In this document: positions 25,853 to 36,413 of the stretch, piece after piece
Layout: each line of letters begins with the position of its first letter
Numbering within the stretch: position 1 is the first letter of the stretch
Assembly (NCBI RefSeq): GCF_013337115.1
Contig: NZ_SGWE01000004.1
Span: 2,487,501-2,551,500 of the forward strand
Reading direction: 5' to 3'
Length of the DNA stretch: 64,000 bases
DNA from: Deinococcus sp. JMULE3
Lineage (GTDB): Bacteria; Deinococcota; Deinococci; Deinococcales; Deinococcaceae
Position numbers and translations under genes: made by a program
Notes under the pieces: generated by a model
Told to the model about the DNA's origin: nothing
Database searches by the model: none
What the model saw: only the letters and a program-made list of their open reading frames with translations

Positions 25853-25980
25853 GTTCAGAGGCGTTGAGTGGTTTGCTCAACACCCCTGAACCGAGCAGCG
25901 CGAGAAGCCGTCAACACCAGCGGTTGGAAGTGGAGTTGAAGGGCGTGCCGTTGGCCCTTCAATGGAACTGGAAACCGCTG
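25853..25980 (+). repeat. Dispersed repeat family B, copy 2
   Basis: The left part forms GTTCAG..GTTGAG / CTCAAC..CTGAAC. The right part shares GAGCAGCGCGAGAAGCCGTC and CAGCGGTTGGAAGTGGAG with copy 1. The inner stem is TTGAAGGGC / GCCCTTCAA, different in sequence from copy 1 but paired in the same place. Confidence 0.8.
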
Positions 25981-26030
25981 AGAGAGAGACCCCTCGGTCG
26001 GCTGAACCCGTCAGTCGGCGCAGGAGGTGA

Positions 26031-26927
26031 TTACCGGACGTCTTTCAGGGCGTCGCGGGCCGCCTGCGCGTCGCGGGCGATCTGGGCTTTCAGTTCGTCC
26101 AGGCCGCTGAATTTCTGCTCGCCGCGCAGGTGCGTGAAGAACTTGATCTGCAATTCCTGGCCGTACAGGTCGCCGCTGTAGTCGAACAGGTGCACCTCGA
26201 AGCGGCGGTCGGTGCCGTTCACGGTGGGGCGGAAGCCGACGTTCGCCATGCCGTGCCAGCGCCCGTGATCCCCGACGGCCACCACGGCGAACACGCCCAG
26301 CGGCAGCGCCTTACCGTCCGGCACGCGGATGTTCGCGGTGGGCCAGCCGATGGTGCGCCCCAGCTGGTCGCCCTGCACGACGACGCCCTGCGCGTCGTAA
26401 TGGCGGCCCAGCAGGCGGCGCGCGCCGTCCACGTCCCCGCTCTTGAGGTACTCGCGCACGCGGGTGCTCTTGATGTCCTCGCCGCTCAGGCCGTGGATGG
26501 GCACCACGACGACCTCCGGCGCGACCTCCCGCAGGTCGGCGGCACTTCCGGCGCGGCCCCGCCCGAAGTGGAAGTCCTCACCGACGACAATCGCGCGGGG
26601 GCGCAGCAGGCGCAGGTCGTCCAGGAACGCCTCCTTCGGGCGGGACGCGAACTCCGGCGTGAACGACGCCGCGATGGTCTCGTCCACGCCGTAGCGGGCC
26701 AGCAGGTCCAGCTTCTCCGGGAGGGTGGACAGGAACTCCACACCCTGCGTCAGGACCCGCGTGGGCGGATCGAAGGTGTACACCACGCTGGGCACGCGGT
26801 GCTCGCGCGCCTTGGCCTTCAGCTGCGCGATGAGCGCCTGATGCCCCAGGTGCACCCCGTCGAACGACCCCACCGCGACCACCGTGGCGGTGTCCGGACG
26901 CTGGCCGGGCGACACGTACGTCTTCAC
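26031..26927 (-). CDS. ribF: Bifunctional riboflavin kinase / FAD synthetase
   Basis: This 298-residue enzyme makes FMN and FAD from riboflavin. The N-terminal FAD-synthetase nucleotidyltransferase domain has VVAVGSFDGVHLGHQALI and VVGEDFHFGRGRAG. The C-terminal kinase domain has GRTIGWPTANIRVPDGKALPLGVF and EVHLFDYSGDLYGQ. The GTG start at 26927 overlaps the stop of the NUDIX gene (GTGA), so the two are translationally coupled. Confidence 0.95.
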   Translation of the reverse strand: MKTYVSPGQRPDTATVVAVGSFDGVHLGHQALIAQLKAKAREHRVPSVVYTFDPPTRVLTQGVEFLSTLPEKLDLLARYGVDETIAASFTPEFASRPKEAFLDDLRLLRPRAIVVGEDFHFGRGRAGSAADLREVAPEVVVVPIHGLSGEDIKSTRVREYLKSGDVDGARRLLGRHYDAQGVVVQGDQLGRTIGWPTANIRVPDGKALPLGVFAVVAVGDHGRWHGMANVGFRPTVNGTDRRFEVHLFDYSGDLYGQELQIKFFTHLRGEQKFSGLDELKAQIARDAQAARDALKDVR

Positions 26928-27451
26928 GCGCCCGCCCCGCGCAGCGCCAGCAGCTGCGCCGCGTGCAGGGCCGCCGCGACCGTGGACGCACTCCCGATCA
27001 GCGTCCCGTCCCGCAGCCCCGCCAGCACCTGCGCGGGCGGCAGCCACAGCACCTCGATCCCCTCCTCGTCCTCGTCGTGCGGCAGCTTGCTCTCCCGGAG
27101 GTTCGTCGCCTCGAACACGTACAGGAACTCGTCGCAGAACCCAGGGCTGGCATAGAAGCGCGTGAACAGCGTCACGTCGCCGTCCAGACCCGCTTCCTCC
27201 TGCAACTCACGCCGCGCCGCCTGCTCGGGCGTCTCGCCGGGATCGATCAGCCCGGCCGGGGCCTCTACGGTAAACGCGCCCACCGCGCGGCGCTCCTGGC
27301 GGACCAGCAGCATCTCCCCGGCGTCGTTCAGGGCCAGGACCGCCACCGCGTCCGCGTGGCGCACCACCTCCCACCTGCCGTCCAGGAGTTCCAGGCGCAC
27401 GATCCGCCCGTCATACACCACCCTCGTCTCACCTGTCGTCTCGCCGGTCAT
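26924..27451 (-). CDS. NUDIX hydrolase, ADP-ribose pyrophosphatase type
   Basis: This 175-residue protein has a canonical Nudix box (GLIDPGETPEQAARRELQEEAGL). The upstream sequence VVYDGRIVRLELLDGRWEVVRHADAVAVLAL and downstream YASPGFCDEFLYVF are those of ADP-ribose pyrophosphatases. It is coupled to ribF; hydrolysis of nucleotide cofactors such as FAD or ADP-ribose would fit that setting, but the substrate is inferred. Confidence 0.9.
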   Translation of the reverse strand: MTGETTGETRVVYDGRIVRLELLDGRWEVVRHADAVAVLALNDAGEMLLVRQERRAVGAFTVEAPAGLIDPGETPEQAARRELQEEAGLDGDVTLFTRFYASPGFCDEFLYVFEATNLRESKLPHDEDEEGIEVLWLPPAQVLAGLRDGTLIGSASTVAAALHAAQLLALRGAGA

Positions 27452-27501
27452 CTTCCGGCAACTGTAATGCACCCGCCCCCACGCGGTCATAGACTGCGCG
27501 C

Positions 27502-28632
27502 ATGTTCACCCGCCCCGACCTGGAAGCGCGCGAGGCCGCCACGCTGGCCCCCACCGCCACCCTCAGCCGCGACCACGGCGGACGCGAACACGCAGAAGCC
27601 GAAAGCGAGACCCGCACCGCCTTCCAGAAGGACCGCGACCGGGTGCTGCACACCACCGCCTTCCGCCGCCTGGAGGCCAAGACGCAGGTGTTCCTCTCGG
27701 CCGCCGGGGACCACTACCGCACCCGCCTGACCCACACCCTGGAGGTGCAGCAGGTCGCCCGCAGCGTCGCCCTGAGCCTCGGCCTGAACGAAACGCTCGC
27801 CGAGACCATCGCCCTCGCCCACGACCTCGGGCACCCGCCGTTCGGGCACGCCGGGGAACGCGTCCTGAACCAGCTGCTGGCCGACGAGGGCGGCTTCAAC
27901 CACAACCTCCAGGCGCGGCGGATCGTCACGCTGCTCGAACACCCCAAGAGCGAGTACCCCGGCCTGAACCTCACCCGCGACACCCTGGACGGCCTGAACA
28001 AACACCACCGCGCGGGCCTGGGCCAGCCCAGCCTGGAAGCGCAGGTCGTGGACGCCGCCGACGCCCTCGCGTACACCGCGCACGACCTCGACGACGGCCT
28101 GCGCAGCGGCCTCATCACCCCCCACCAGCTGAACGAACTGCCCCTGTGGACCGAACTCACCCGCCGCGCCGGACTGCACGGGCACGACCTGAGCGAACAG
28201 GGCCGCCGCACCCTGCACCGCCAGCTGCTCGGCTGGCTGATCCGCGACCTCACGCACGCCAGCCACGCCAGCATCACGGCCAGCGGCGTCACCACCCCCG
28301 CCGAGGTCCGCGCCTGGCCCACCCGCCTCATCACCTACAGCCCCGACATGCGCGACCTGCTGCGCGATGCGGGCACCTTCCTGCGCGAGAACCTCTACCG
28401 CCACTGGCGCGTCGAGATGCAGGTCGAACAGGCCACCCAGGTCCTCCACGGCCTGTACCACGCCCTGATGAACCGCCCCAGCATGCTTCCCCCCACCTAC
28501 CGCGCCCTGGCCGCCAGCGAAGGCCAGCCGCGCGCTACCTGCGACTACCTCAGCGGCATGACCGACCGCTACGCGCTGGACACGCACGCTGGCATCACCC
28601 CCGGAGGCACCCCCGCCCTCTGGCCCCGCTGA
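27502..28632 (+). CDS. dgt: Deoxyguanosinetriphosphate triphosphohydrolase-like protein
   Basis: This 376-residue HD-domain enzyme of the SAMHD1/dGTPase family would release triphosphate from dNTPs. The start has the family sequence HGGREHAEAESETRTAFQKDRDRVLHTTAFRRLEAKTQVF. The metal site includes RLTHTLEVQQV, IALAHDLGHPPFGHAGE and ADALAYTAHDLDDG. TAGACT (27490-27495) lies six bases before the ATG, so it has a leaderless promoter divergent from the NUDIX gene. Control of dNTP pools is relevant to genome repair in this genus, but that link is inference. Confidence 0.93.
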   Translation: MFTRPDLEAREAATLAPTATLSRDHGGREHAEAESETRTAFQKDRDRVLHTTAFRRLEAKTQVFLSAAGDHYRTRLTHTLEVQQVARSVALSLGLNETLAETIALAHDLGHPPFGHAGERVLNQLLADEGGFNHNLQARRIVTLLEHPKSEYPGLNLTRDTLDGLNKHHRAGLGQPSLEAQVVDAADALAYTAHDLDDGLRSGLITPHQLNELPLWTELTRRAGLHGHDLSEQGRRTLHRQLLGWLIRDLTHASHASITASGVTTPAEVRAWPTRLITYSPDMRDLLRDAGTFLRENLYRHWRVEMQVEQATQVLHGLYHALMNRPSMLPPTYRALAASEGQPRATCDYLSGMTDRYALDTHAGITPGGTPALWPR

Positions 28633-28654
28633 CCCACCCCGACCACAACAGGTG

Positions 28655-28683
28655 TTGACAGAGTGAAGACCCCCTGATACATT
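28655..28683 (+). promoter_or_regulatory. Promoter of tRNA-Ile
   Basis: TTGACA at 28655-28660 and TACATT at 28678-28683 are separated by 17 bases, about 45 bases before the tRNA. The -35 box is a perfect sigma-70 consensus. Confidence 0.75.
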
Positions 28684-28727
28684 TATGCCCGCCTGCCCGA
28701 GAGGACAGCGCGAAGAACAACCGGTGC

Positions 28728-28804
<77 letters not shown>

Positions 28805-28810
28805 AAGAGA

Positions 28811-28831
28811 AACCCCGTCAGTGACGGGGTT
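28811..28831 (+). terminator. Rho-independent terminator of tRNA-Ile
   Basis: A nine-base stem AACCCCGTC / GACGGGGTT with a three-base loop is followed by CTTTCGTTTTG. Confidence 0.9.
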
Positions 28832-28855
28832 CTTTCGTTTTGTCTGGGCGTGGGT

Positions 28856-29722
28856 CTAAGCGGTCACGCTGCCTGCGCCCACGCTTTCGCCCAGCACGGT
28901 GCGGATCACGTCGCTGATCGTCACGACGCCCAGCAGGTCCCCGTCCTGAGTGATGACCGGCAGGCCGTGCACGTCCAGGTCCAGCATGCGCGTCAGTGCG
29001 TCCCGCATGGGAACGCTCTCGGTGACGTACCCGGTCGGGGGGCGCATCAGGTCGGCGGTCATGAGGTCACCCAGGAAGAACTGATCGGCCAGGACGGTGG
29101 GGCCGTGCGTCGCCCCGGCGCGGTCCACGGCGGCCAGCAGGTCCTTCTCGTGCAGCACGCCGCGCAACTGGGTGCCCTGCACCACTGGCAGGACGTGCAG
29201 TCGCGTGACCTTCAGCGTGGCGGCGGCCTCGCTGGCGGGCGTGCCGGGCGTGACCGTCACGACGTCACGGGTCATGTGCTGGTCCACCGCGCCCCAGTGC
29301 AGGCGCGCGGCGCGGCCCTCGGCACGCAGGACGTCGGTCAGGGTCAGCATGCCGCGCAGTTCGCCGTCCTCGTCCACGACGGGCAGGCCACCCACGCGCC
29401 GGTCCAGCATCATCCGCAGTGCCGCGGTCAGGGCCGCGTCGGGCGTGACGGTCAGCACCGGGCGTCGCATGATGTCCCGCGCCCGCACGCGCCCCACGCG
29501 GTCCGCGAACGCCCACGGGGTCAGGCCCTCGGTCAGGGTGGGCAGCGCGCGGCAGACCTCGCCGTCCGTGACGATCCCCACCACGCGGCCGTCCTGTACG
29601 ACGGGCAGGCGCTTGACGCGCAGTTCCTGCATGGTGACCACGGCGTCCGTCAGGGTGCTGTGGGTCGAGAGTGTGACCGCGCGGGGGTGCATGGCGTCCT
29701 TCACGAGCAGGGGGGTGGTCAT
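28856..29722 (-). CDS. Protein with four CBS domains
   Basis: This 288-residue soluble protein consists of four CBS modules in tandem and nothing else. They begin at VKDAMHPRAVTLS, ARDIMRRPVLTVTP, VDQHMTRDVVTVTP and TADLMRPPTGYVTE, each followed by an LPVV or LPVI strand. CBS pairs bind adenosine nucleotides (AMP, ATP, SAM, c-di-AMP) and act as sensors. There is no attached enzyme domain, so it probably regulates a partner that is not identified here. Confidence 0.9.
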   Translation of the reverse strand: MTTPLLVKDAMHPRAVTLSTHSTLTDAVVTMQELRVKRLPVVQDGRVVGIVTDGEVCRALPTLTEGLTPWAFADRVGRVRARDIMRRPVLTVTPDAALTAALRMMLDRRVGGLPVVDEDGELRGMLTLTDVLRAEGRAARLHWGAVDQHMTRDVVTVTPGTPASEAAATLKVTRLHVLPVVQGTQLRGVLHEKDLLAAVDRAGATHGPTVLADQFFLGDLMTADLMRPPTGYVTESVPMRDALTRMLDLDVHGLPVITQDGDLLGVVTISDVIRTVLGESVGAGSVTA

Positions 29723-29825
29723 GGTGAAACCTCCTGCCCACAGGGTCAGCCCGGCGCGTTACGGGGGCATTACGGGTTCAGCCCGCCGGGGCGCGTGGGG
29801 CGACCGGCGGGCTGACGCGATGGGT

Positions 29826-30812
<987 letters not shown>

Positions 30813-30816
30813 GGGT

Positions 30817-31536
<720 letters not shown>

Positions 31537-31727
31537 GCGGCGATTGTACGTCCGCGTGGGGGCCTTTTAACGTGCCCTGGGCGGGAGTCTGCGCCGTATT
31601 GACCACGCCGCGTGGTGAATCCTGCGCCCCGCGCTGGTCGAGCCCGTCCGTACGGCCCGGACGCCCCGCTGGGGCGCTGCGCCATCTGGCTCAGGGCAGG
31701 CTCGGGGGCCGGGCCGTAGGGTGGGGC

Positions 31728-32258
31728 ATGGACCTGGTGCCCCCCGACGAACAGTTCAAGACGAGCTTCCTGGACGCCGTGCGCGAGGCGCAGGCCACCG
31801 GCAGCGGCCTGGGCGACACCCTCAGCTTCGACGTGGCCGACATGGACCGCGACTTCCCGGCCTTCCTGGCGCACCTGCGCCGCTTCGAACCCGGTCACGC
31901 CCTCCCCGAGGGCTTCGTGCACTCCGAGTACCTGTGGCTGGTGGACGGCGACACGTACCTGGGCCGCGCCAGCATCCGCCACACCCTGAACCCTCGCCTG
32001 CGTGAGTTCGGCGGTCACATCGGCTACGAGGTCCGCCCCGCCGCCCGCCGCCAGGGGCACGCCACCCGCATCCTCGCCGGATCGCTGCGCCGCGCCCGGC
32101 AACTGGGCATCGAGTCGGCCCTCGTGACCTGCGACGCGGACAACACCGGCTCGCGCCGCACCATCGAGAAATGCGGCGGCGTGCTGGAAGGGCAGTTCGT
32201 GGTGCCCGACCACCCCAAACCCATCCTGCGCTTCTGGGTGCCCACCGCCCCAGCCTGA
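31728..32258 (+). CDS. GNAT-family N-acetyltransferase
   Basis: This 176-residue acetyltransferase has the acetyl-CoA binding region GYEVRPAARRQGHATRILAGSLRRARQLG and the later SRRTIEKCGGVLEGQF, typical of GNAT proteins near YesJ or RimJ-like groups. The acceptor is unknown. The ATG at 31728 has TAGGGT five bases upstream. The last base of its stop codon is the first base of a family A repeat. Confidence 0.88.
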   Translation: MDLVPPDEQFKTSFLDAVREAQATGSGLGDTLSFDVADMDRDFPAFLAHLRRFEPGHALPEGFVHSEYLWLVDGDTYLGRASIRHTLNPRLREFGGHIGYEVRPAARRQGHATRILAGSLRRARQLGIESALVTCDADNTGSRRTIEKCGGVLEGQFVVPDHPKPILRFWVPTAPA

Positions 32259-32420
32259 TACGGGATGGAAGTGACTCGCCTCCAACGCGACCGCGTTCCG
32301 TTGTCCCCTCTCCCCCTGTGGGAGAGGGAGGGACTCGCAGAGCTGCGCAGCTGAGGAGCGAAGCGACGGAAGGGTGAGGGGGCCACCGAGCGACTCCAAA
32401 TGACGTGGAATCACTTGACT
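32258..32420 (+). repeat. Dispersed repeat family A, copy 2
   Basis: The left end ATACGGGAT begins in the stop codon of the GNAT gene (TGATACGGGAT). Compared with copy 1 it carries an extra stretch of about 22 bases, ACTCGCAGAGCTGCGCAGCT and neighbours, in the middle. The right end is degenerate (CACTTGACTCGCC instead of AATCCCGTAT). Confidence 0.8.
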
Positions 32421-32486
32421 CGCCGCCTGAATGCCGGAGGGGGACCGCCTGCCATCACGCAGCGGTCCCCCTCCGGTCTGGGGCGG

Positions 32487-33263
32487 TCAGGCTTCGCGCA
32501 GTTCGGTCGCCTTCCCGTCCATGTGCCGGGCGAGGTCCTCCAGCGCGTCGGCCTGCGCGGCGGGCGCGTCGCCGGTGTCTGCCAGTTGCTCGGCGACCGC
32601 CTCGCCGATGCGGGTCAGGGCGCTCAGCTGCTGCGGGGAATCCTCCAGGTTGCCCAGCCGGTGCACCAGCTGCTCGCCCGCCTCGCCCAGCACCTGCGCT
32701 TCCTCGCTGGCGCTGAGGATCTGCAGTCCGGCAACCTGTCCGTGGAAGGCCTCGCTGACGCGCTGCAGTTCCCCCAGCTGTTCCAGGGTGGTCGTCTGCG
32801 CGCGGGCCGCCTGGAGGATCAGGTCCAGGGTGTCCACCTGCTGCCGGACGCGGCGGCGAAGGGCGTCCAGTTGCGCGGCACTCACGTCGCTGACCGGCAG
32901 GCGGGTCACCTCGTCGAGCGCCTCGGTGACCAGGGCGTCCAGGGTCTGCGCGGCGGACACCTGCGCCTCGCCGCTGTCCAGGATGCGTTGCAGCGCGCCG
33001 ATGTGCTCCTGACGGCCCGGCTCGTCGCTCAGGGGCAGGTCCCGCAGCTGCGCGGAGGTCAGGTGCAGCACGTCGCGCAGCGCGTCGGTGGCGGCCAGTC
33101 CCTCGCGGCCCGCCTGGATGATCGCGTTCAGGGCGGCGTTCTGTGCCCACCCGGCCGCGCCGACGTGCTGGCGCGCGCGGACCTCGGCGACGCGGCGGCG
33201 CTGCGCGAGGGAGGCCTCCTGCACCTGGGCAAGTTGCGGGGAGCTGCCTTCGTGACCGGTCAT
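32487..33263 (-). CDS. Hypothetical helical protein
   Basis: This 258-residue protein is almost entirely predicted helix, rich in Ala, Gln, Leu and Glu (RRRVAEVRARQHV, AQVSAAQTLDALVTEALDE, LEQLGELQRVSEAFHG). There is no signal peptide or membrane segment. It could form a coiled-coil bundle. I do not recognise a family. It is divergent from rplS. Confidence 0.65.
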   Translation of the reverse strand: MTGHEGSSPQLAQVQEASLAQRRRVAEVRARQHVGAAGWAQNAALNAIIQAGREGLAATDALRDVLHLTSAQLRDLPLSDEPGRQEHIGALQRILDSGEAQVSAAQTLDALVTEALDEVTRLPVSDVSAAQLDALRRRVRQQVDTLDLILQAARAQTTTLEQLGELQRVSEAFHGQVAGLQILSASEEAQVLGEAGEQLVHRLGNLEDSPQQLSALTRIGEAVAEQLADTGDAPAAQADALEDLARHMDGKATELREA

Positions 33264-33345
33264 GAGGAGTAGGATCGGGGTTTCTGTCCCGCATGAAGGT
33301 GAGGTAAAGACGATTCGTGGCGCCGGTCACCCGCCACTGCCGCAC

Positions 33346-33374
33346 TTGCCGCGAGCAGGGCCGCCCCGTATACT
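33346..33374 (+). promoter_or_regulatory. Promoter of rplS
   Basis: TTGCCG at 33346-33351 and TATACT at 33369-33374 are separated by 17 bases. They give a leader of about 100 bases, which contains short inverted repeats (GTCTCTGCCCGCAGAC). Confidence 0.7.
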
Positions 33375-33481
33375 CCTAAAGTTCGGTCGTCTGCCCAGGC
33401 GACCAGTTCATCAGGAGCACGAACGTCTCTGCCCGCAGACAGCGGGACGGTGGGACGGTCCGCTGCCCGAAGGAGCAAACC

Positions 33482-33901
<420 letters not shown>

Positions 33902-33912
33902 ACCCCCACGCC

Positions 33913-33945
33913 AGCGCGCCGCCCCCAGTCCCGGGGCGGCGCGCT
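33913..33945 (+). terminator. Terminator of rplS
   Basis: A 13-base perfect stem AGCGCGCCGCCCC / GGGGCGGCGCGCT follows the gene by 12 bases, with CCTTTTTAAC a little further on. Confidence 0.8.
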
Positions 33946-34003
33946 CCTGTATACGCACTCCTTTTTAACAGACGCCTCCCGCCCGACCCGCTACCCTGGG
34001 GGC

Positions 34004-34780
34004 GTGACCCCCACCGCGCTGCTCGCCCTGGACCTCGACGGCACCCTGCTCGACGCCGCCGGGCAGCCCGCGCCGGGACTGATCTCCGAACTGCTCGGTT
34101 GGTCCGAGGCGGGCGCGCACGTGGCGGTCATCACGGCGCGGGGCGGTAAGACCCCGCTGATCAACGGGTGGCCGCTGCACTCCGTGTCCCGCTGCTACGG
34201 CGCGTGGCTGCAGACCGCCGACACCGTCCGCTGGAGCCGCACGCTGCCGCCCGCCACCCTGCAGATGGCGATGGCCCGGCTGAACCGCTGGGAGCTGAAC
34301 ACATCCGGGGGCGGGACGATCCTCGTGACCGAGGACCCCCGTGACCTGCTGCGCAGCAGCGATCCCAGTTTTGCCGCGCAGTGGCGCGAGGCGCGAGGCG
34401 TCCTGAAACTCGCGCACGGGCAGCCCGACGCCGCCCGCCTGGACGAGGTGCAGGCGCAGTGGTCGCTGCTGCCGGGCGTGAAGGTCATCCGTGAGCGGCG
34501 CGACCGCCTCGCGCTGGTCCGCGCGGACGCCTGCAAGGGCTCGGCAGTGCAGGCGCTCGCCGCGCAGCTGGGCGTGCCGCGCGGGCGGATCATCGTGGCG
34601 GGGGACGGCTCGGCGGACGCCGCGATGCTGCCGCACGCCGGGACGTTCATCCGGGTCGGGAACCACCCGGCGCTGGCGGGCGCCACGCACCACGTCCCTG
34701 CCCCGCAGGACCTGCCGGGGCTGCTGGGCGCCCTGCGGGCAGAGCGTCTGTTCACGCTTCAGGGGCAGCGCGGCACCTGA
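34004..34780 (+). CDS. HAD hydrolase of the Cof type
   Basis: This 258-residue phosphatase has LLALDLDGTLLDAAG (nucleophile), AVITARGGK (motif II) and IIVAGDGSADAAMLPHAG (motif IV), with a large C2-type cap between motifs II and III. Cof-type enzymes act on sugar phosphates or nucleotides; the substrate is unknown. TACCCT (33992-33997) lies six bases before the GTG. Confidence 0.85.
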   Translation: MTPTALLALDLDGTLLDAAGQPAPGLISELLGWSEAGAHVAVITARGGKTPLINGWPLHSVSRCYGAWLQTADTVRWSRTLPPATLQMAMARLNRWELNTSGGGTILVTEDPRDLLRSSDPSFAAQWREARGVLKLAHGQPDAARLDEVQAQWSLLPGVKVIRERRDRLALVRADACKGSAVQALAAQLGVPRGRIIVAGDGSADAAMLPHAGTFIRVGNHPALAGATHHVPAPQDLPGLLGALRAERLFTLQGQRGT

Positions 34781-34953
34781 GCCTCGCGGCGGCGCGGGTG
34801 CCGTTTACAGTGACGCACGCGGCCTGACCCCTGTTCCACGTCAGGGAACGGCGGGTGGCCGCGCCGGAGGTGAAGCTGTGCAGAGGCAACCCGGACGTGA
34901 GCAACCCGGACGTGCGCGCGGCCCGCAGGACCGCCGGGACGGAAGCGGACCTT

Positions 34954-35087
34954 ATACGGATTCCGTTTGTTTCGTTCACAACCCGGCAGGGCACCGGGTT
35001 GCCAACTCCACGCCCGGAACCCGTTTCGCTCCTGCTCGCTCTGCTCGGGTTGAAAGTTTTTGCAAACCTTTCAACCGGAGTCCGTAT
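34954..35087 (+). repeat. Dispersed repeat family C, copy 2
   Basis: The 134-base element has ends ATACGGA and TCCGTAT. It contains hairpins CAACCCGG/CCGGGTTG and GGTTGAAAG/CTTTCAACC. It lies in the 321-base gap after the HAD gene. The rest of the gap (34781-34953) holds a small tandem duplication of CAACCCGGACGTG near 34885-34915 and no gene I can support. Confidence 0.87.
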
Positions 35088-35101
35088 GACCCGGTGAGCG
35101 C

Positions 35102-36337
35102 TTGACCCCCGCCCCGGTGACCGGCCGCGCCGCGCCGCTGTGGGCGGCGGCTGCGGGGCTGCGCCGCACGGGGTTCCTGCCGCCCCGCGCGCCACTGCTG
35201 ACCCTGCCGGGTCCGTTCGGTGCGCTGGCGGACCTGATTCCCGCGCTGGCCGACGCGTACGCTGCAACCGGCGTGCGCTCCATGATCCGCGAGGCCGCGC
35301 ACACCTGGCCTGCCGACCTGACCCGGCAGGCCGACGCCCTGAGTCCGGACGAGCGGGACGCGCTGCTGTCGGTCACGGCGATCCTGATGCACCTGTACCG
35401 TTGGGACGCCGTGCCCGTCCACCTGGACCGCTTCCACGAGGTGCCGGACTTTCCCGGCGCGCTGGCGGGCCTGTTCCGGCACCTGAGCGCCGCGCGGGGC
35501 CTGCCGCCCTGCGGGGCGCTGTACACCCTGAAATACCTCAACTGGCGCAGCCCGGACGCCGCGCCCGGCGCCCCGTTCGACGCGGCGACCCTGCACGCCG
35601 GGAACGTCCGCATCGCGCGGTCCTGGCAGTCGGGCGAGGCGGGCGAGCAACTGGACCTGTGGATCCAGACCTTCGTGCTGGCCGAGGCGCGCGGGCAGGC
35701 CGTCCTGGTGGCCGGACTGGACGCCGTGCAGGCCGCGCACGAGCACGACCGGGACGCGCTGTCGGGCGCGCTGGAGGCCCTGCACCACGCGATCCGCGCC
35801 GTGGCCCGCGAGATCAACGTCTTCACGCGCTTCCACGTGATCCGCACGGACCTGTGGCGCGTGCTGACCCAGCCCACCTTCGGGTGGGGCCTGACCGAAC
35901 ACGGCACGCTGCTCGAGGGCGCCAGCGGGCTGCACCTGGGCGCCACGCAGTTCGCGGACCTGACGCTGGGCGTGCCGTTCAGCGGCCCGCTGGGCGCGGC
36001 GCTCCTCGCGTCCCGCGCGTACCTGCCGCCCGGGCAGCGCGCCCTGCTGAGCGCCTGGGACGCCCATCACGGCGACGTGCGCGCCGCCGTGCAGGCCTGG
36101 GGGGACAGCCGCGCGCGCGACCTGTACGGCGCCTGCCTGCAGGACATGGAACGCTGGCGCGTCAGCCACCGCGAGCGCGGCGCGGCGTACCTGCGCGGCG
36201 ACGGCCGCCCGCACGTGATGGCCTCCACCGGCACGCAGTTCGAGGCGGGCGTGCCGCACGATCAGGCCTTCCGTGACCTGATGACCACCCGCGTGGACGA
36301 CACCCGCTCCCGGCGCCTCGGCCCGGACGGCGACTGA
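35102..36337 (+). CDS. Indoleamine 2,3-dioxygenase-like haem protein
   Basis: This 411-residue protein has the general layout of the IDO family: LSVTAILMHLYRWDAVPVHL, YTLKYLNWRSPD, LEALHHAIRAVAREIN, RAYLPPGQRALLSAW, and a C-terminal STGTQFEAGVPHDQAFRDLMTTRVDDT corresponding to the GTGGT...FL...R.T end of IDO. His356 (RWRVSHRERG) aligns with the proximal haem ligand of human IDO1. The substrate-carboxylate Arg of IDO1 appears to be Thr256 by eye alignment. Family membership is recognised from pattern alone; tryptophan dioxygenase, PrnB-like or another oxygenation is possible. The gene follows a family C repeat; no kynurenine gene is nearby. Confidence 0.7.
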   Translation: MTPAPVTGRAAPLWAAAAGLRRTGFLPPRAPLLTLPGPFGALADLIPALADAYAATGVRSMIREAAHTWPADLTRQADALSPDERDALLSVTAILMHLYRWDAVPVHLDRFHEVPDFPGALAGLFRHLSAARGLPPCGALYTLKYLNWRSPDAAPGAPFDAATLHAGNVRIARSWQSGEAGEQLDLWIQTFVLAEARGQAVLVAGLDAVQAAHEHDRDALSGALEALHHAIRAVAREINVFTRFHVIRTDLWRVLTQPTFGWGLTEHGTLLEGASGLHLGATQFADLTLGVPFSGPLGAALLASRAYLPPGQRALLSAWDAHHGDVRAAVQAWGDSRARDLYGACLQDMERWRVSHRERGAAYLRGDGRPHVMASTGTQFEAGVPHDQAFRDLMTTRVDDTRSRRLGPDGD

Positions 36338-36364
36338 CCCCGACGGCGTCCGGGCCGACGACGA

Positions 36365-36403
36365 AGAGGTCGGCCTGCGGGTGTTCCCCACGGGCCGACC
36401 TCT
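36365..36403. terminator. Bidirectional terminator
   Basis: An 11-base perfect stem AGAGGTCGGCC / GGCCGACCTCT with a 17-base loop lies between converging genes. Confidence 0.75.
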
Positions 36404-36413
36404 CCCGGCACAG

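Noticed and set aside
34855..35097. Small coding region of about 80 codons before the IDO-like gene
   Set aside because: Most of it is the family C repeat, and the remainder includes a short tandem duplication; the composition is not protein-like.
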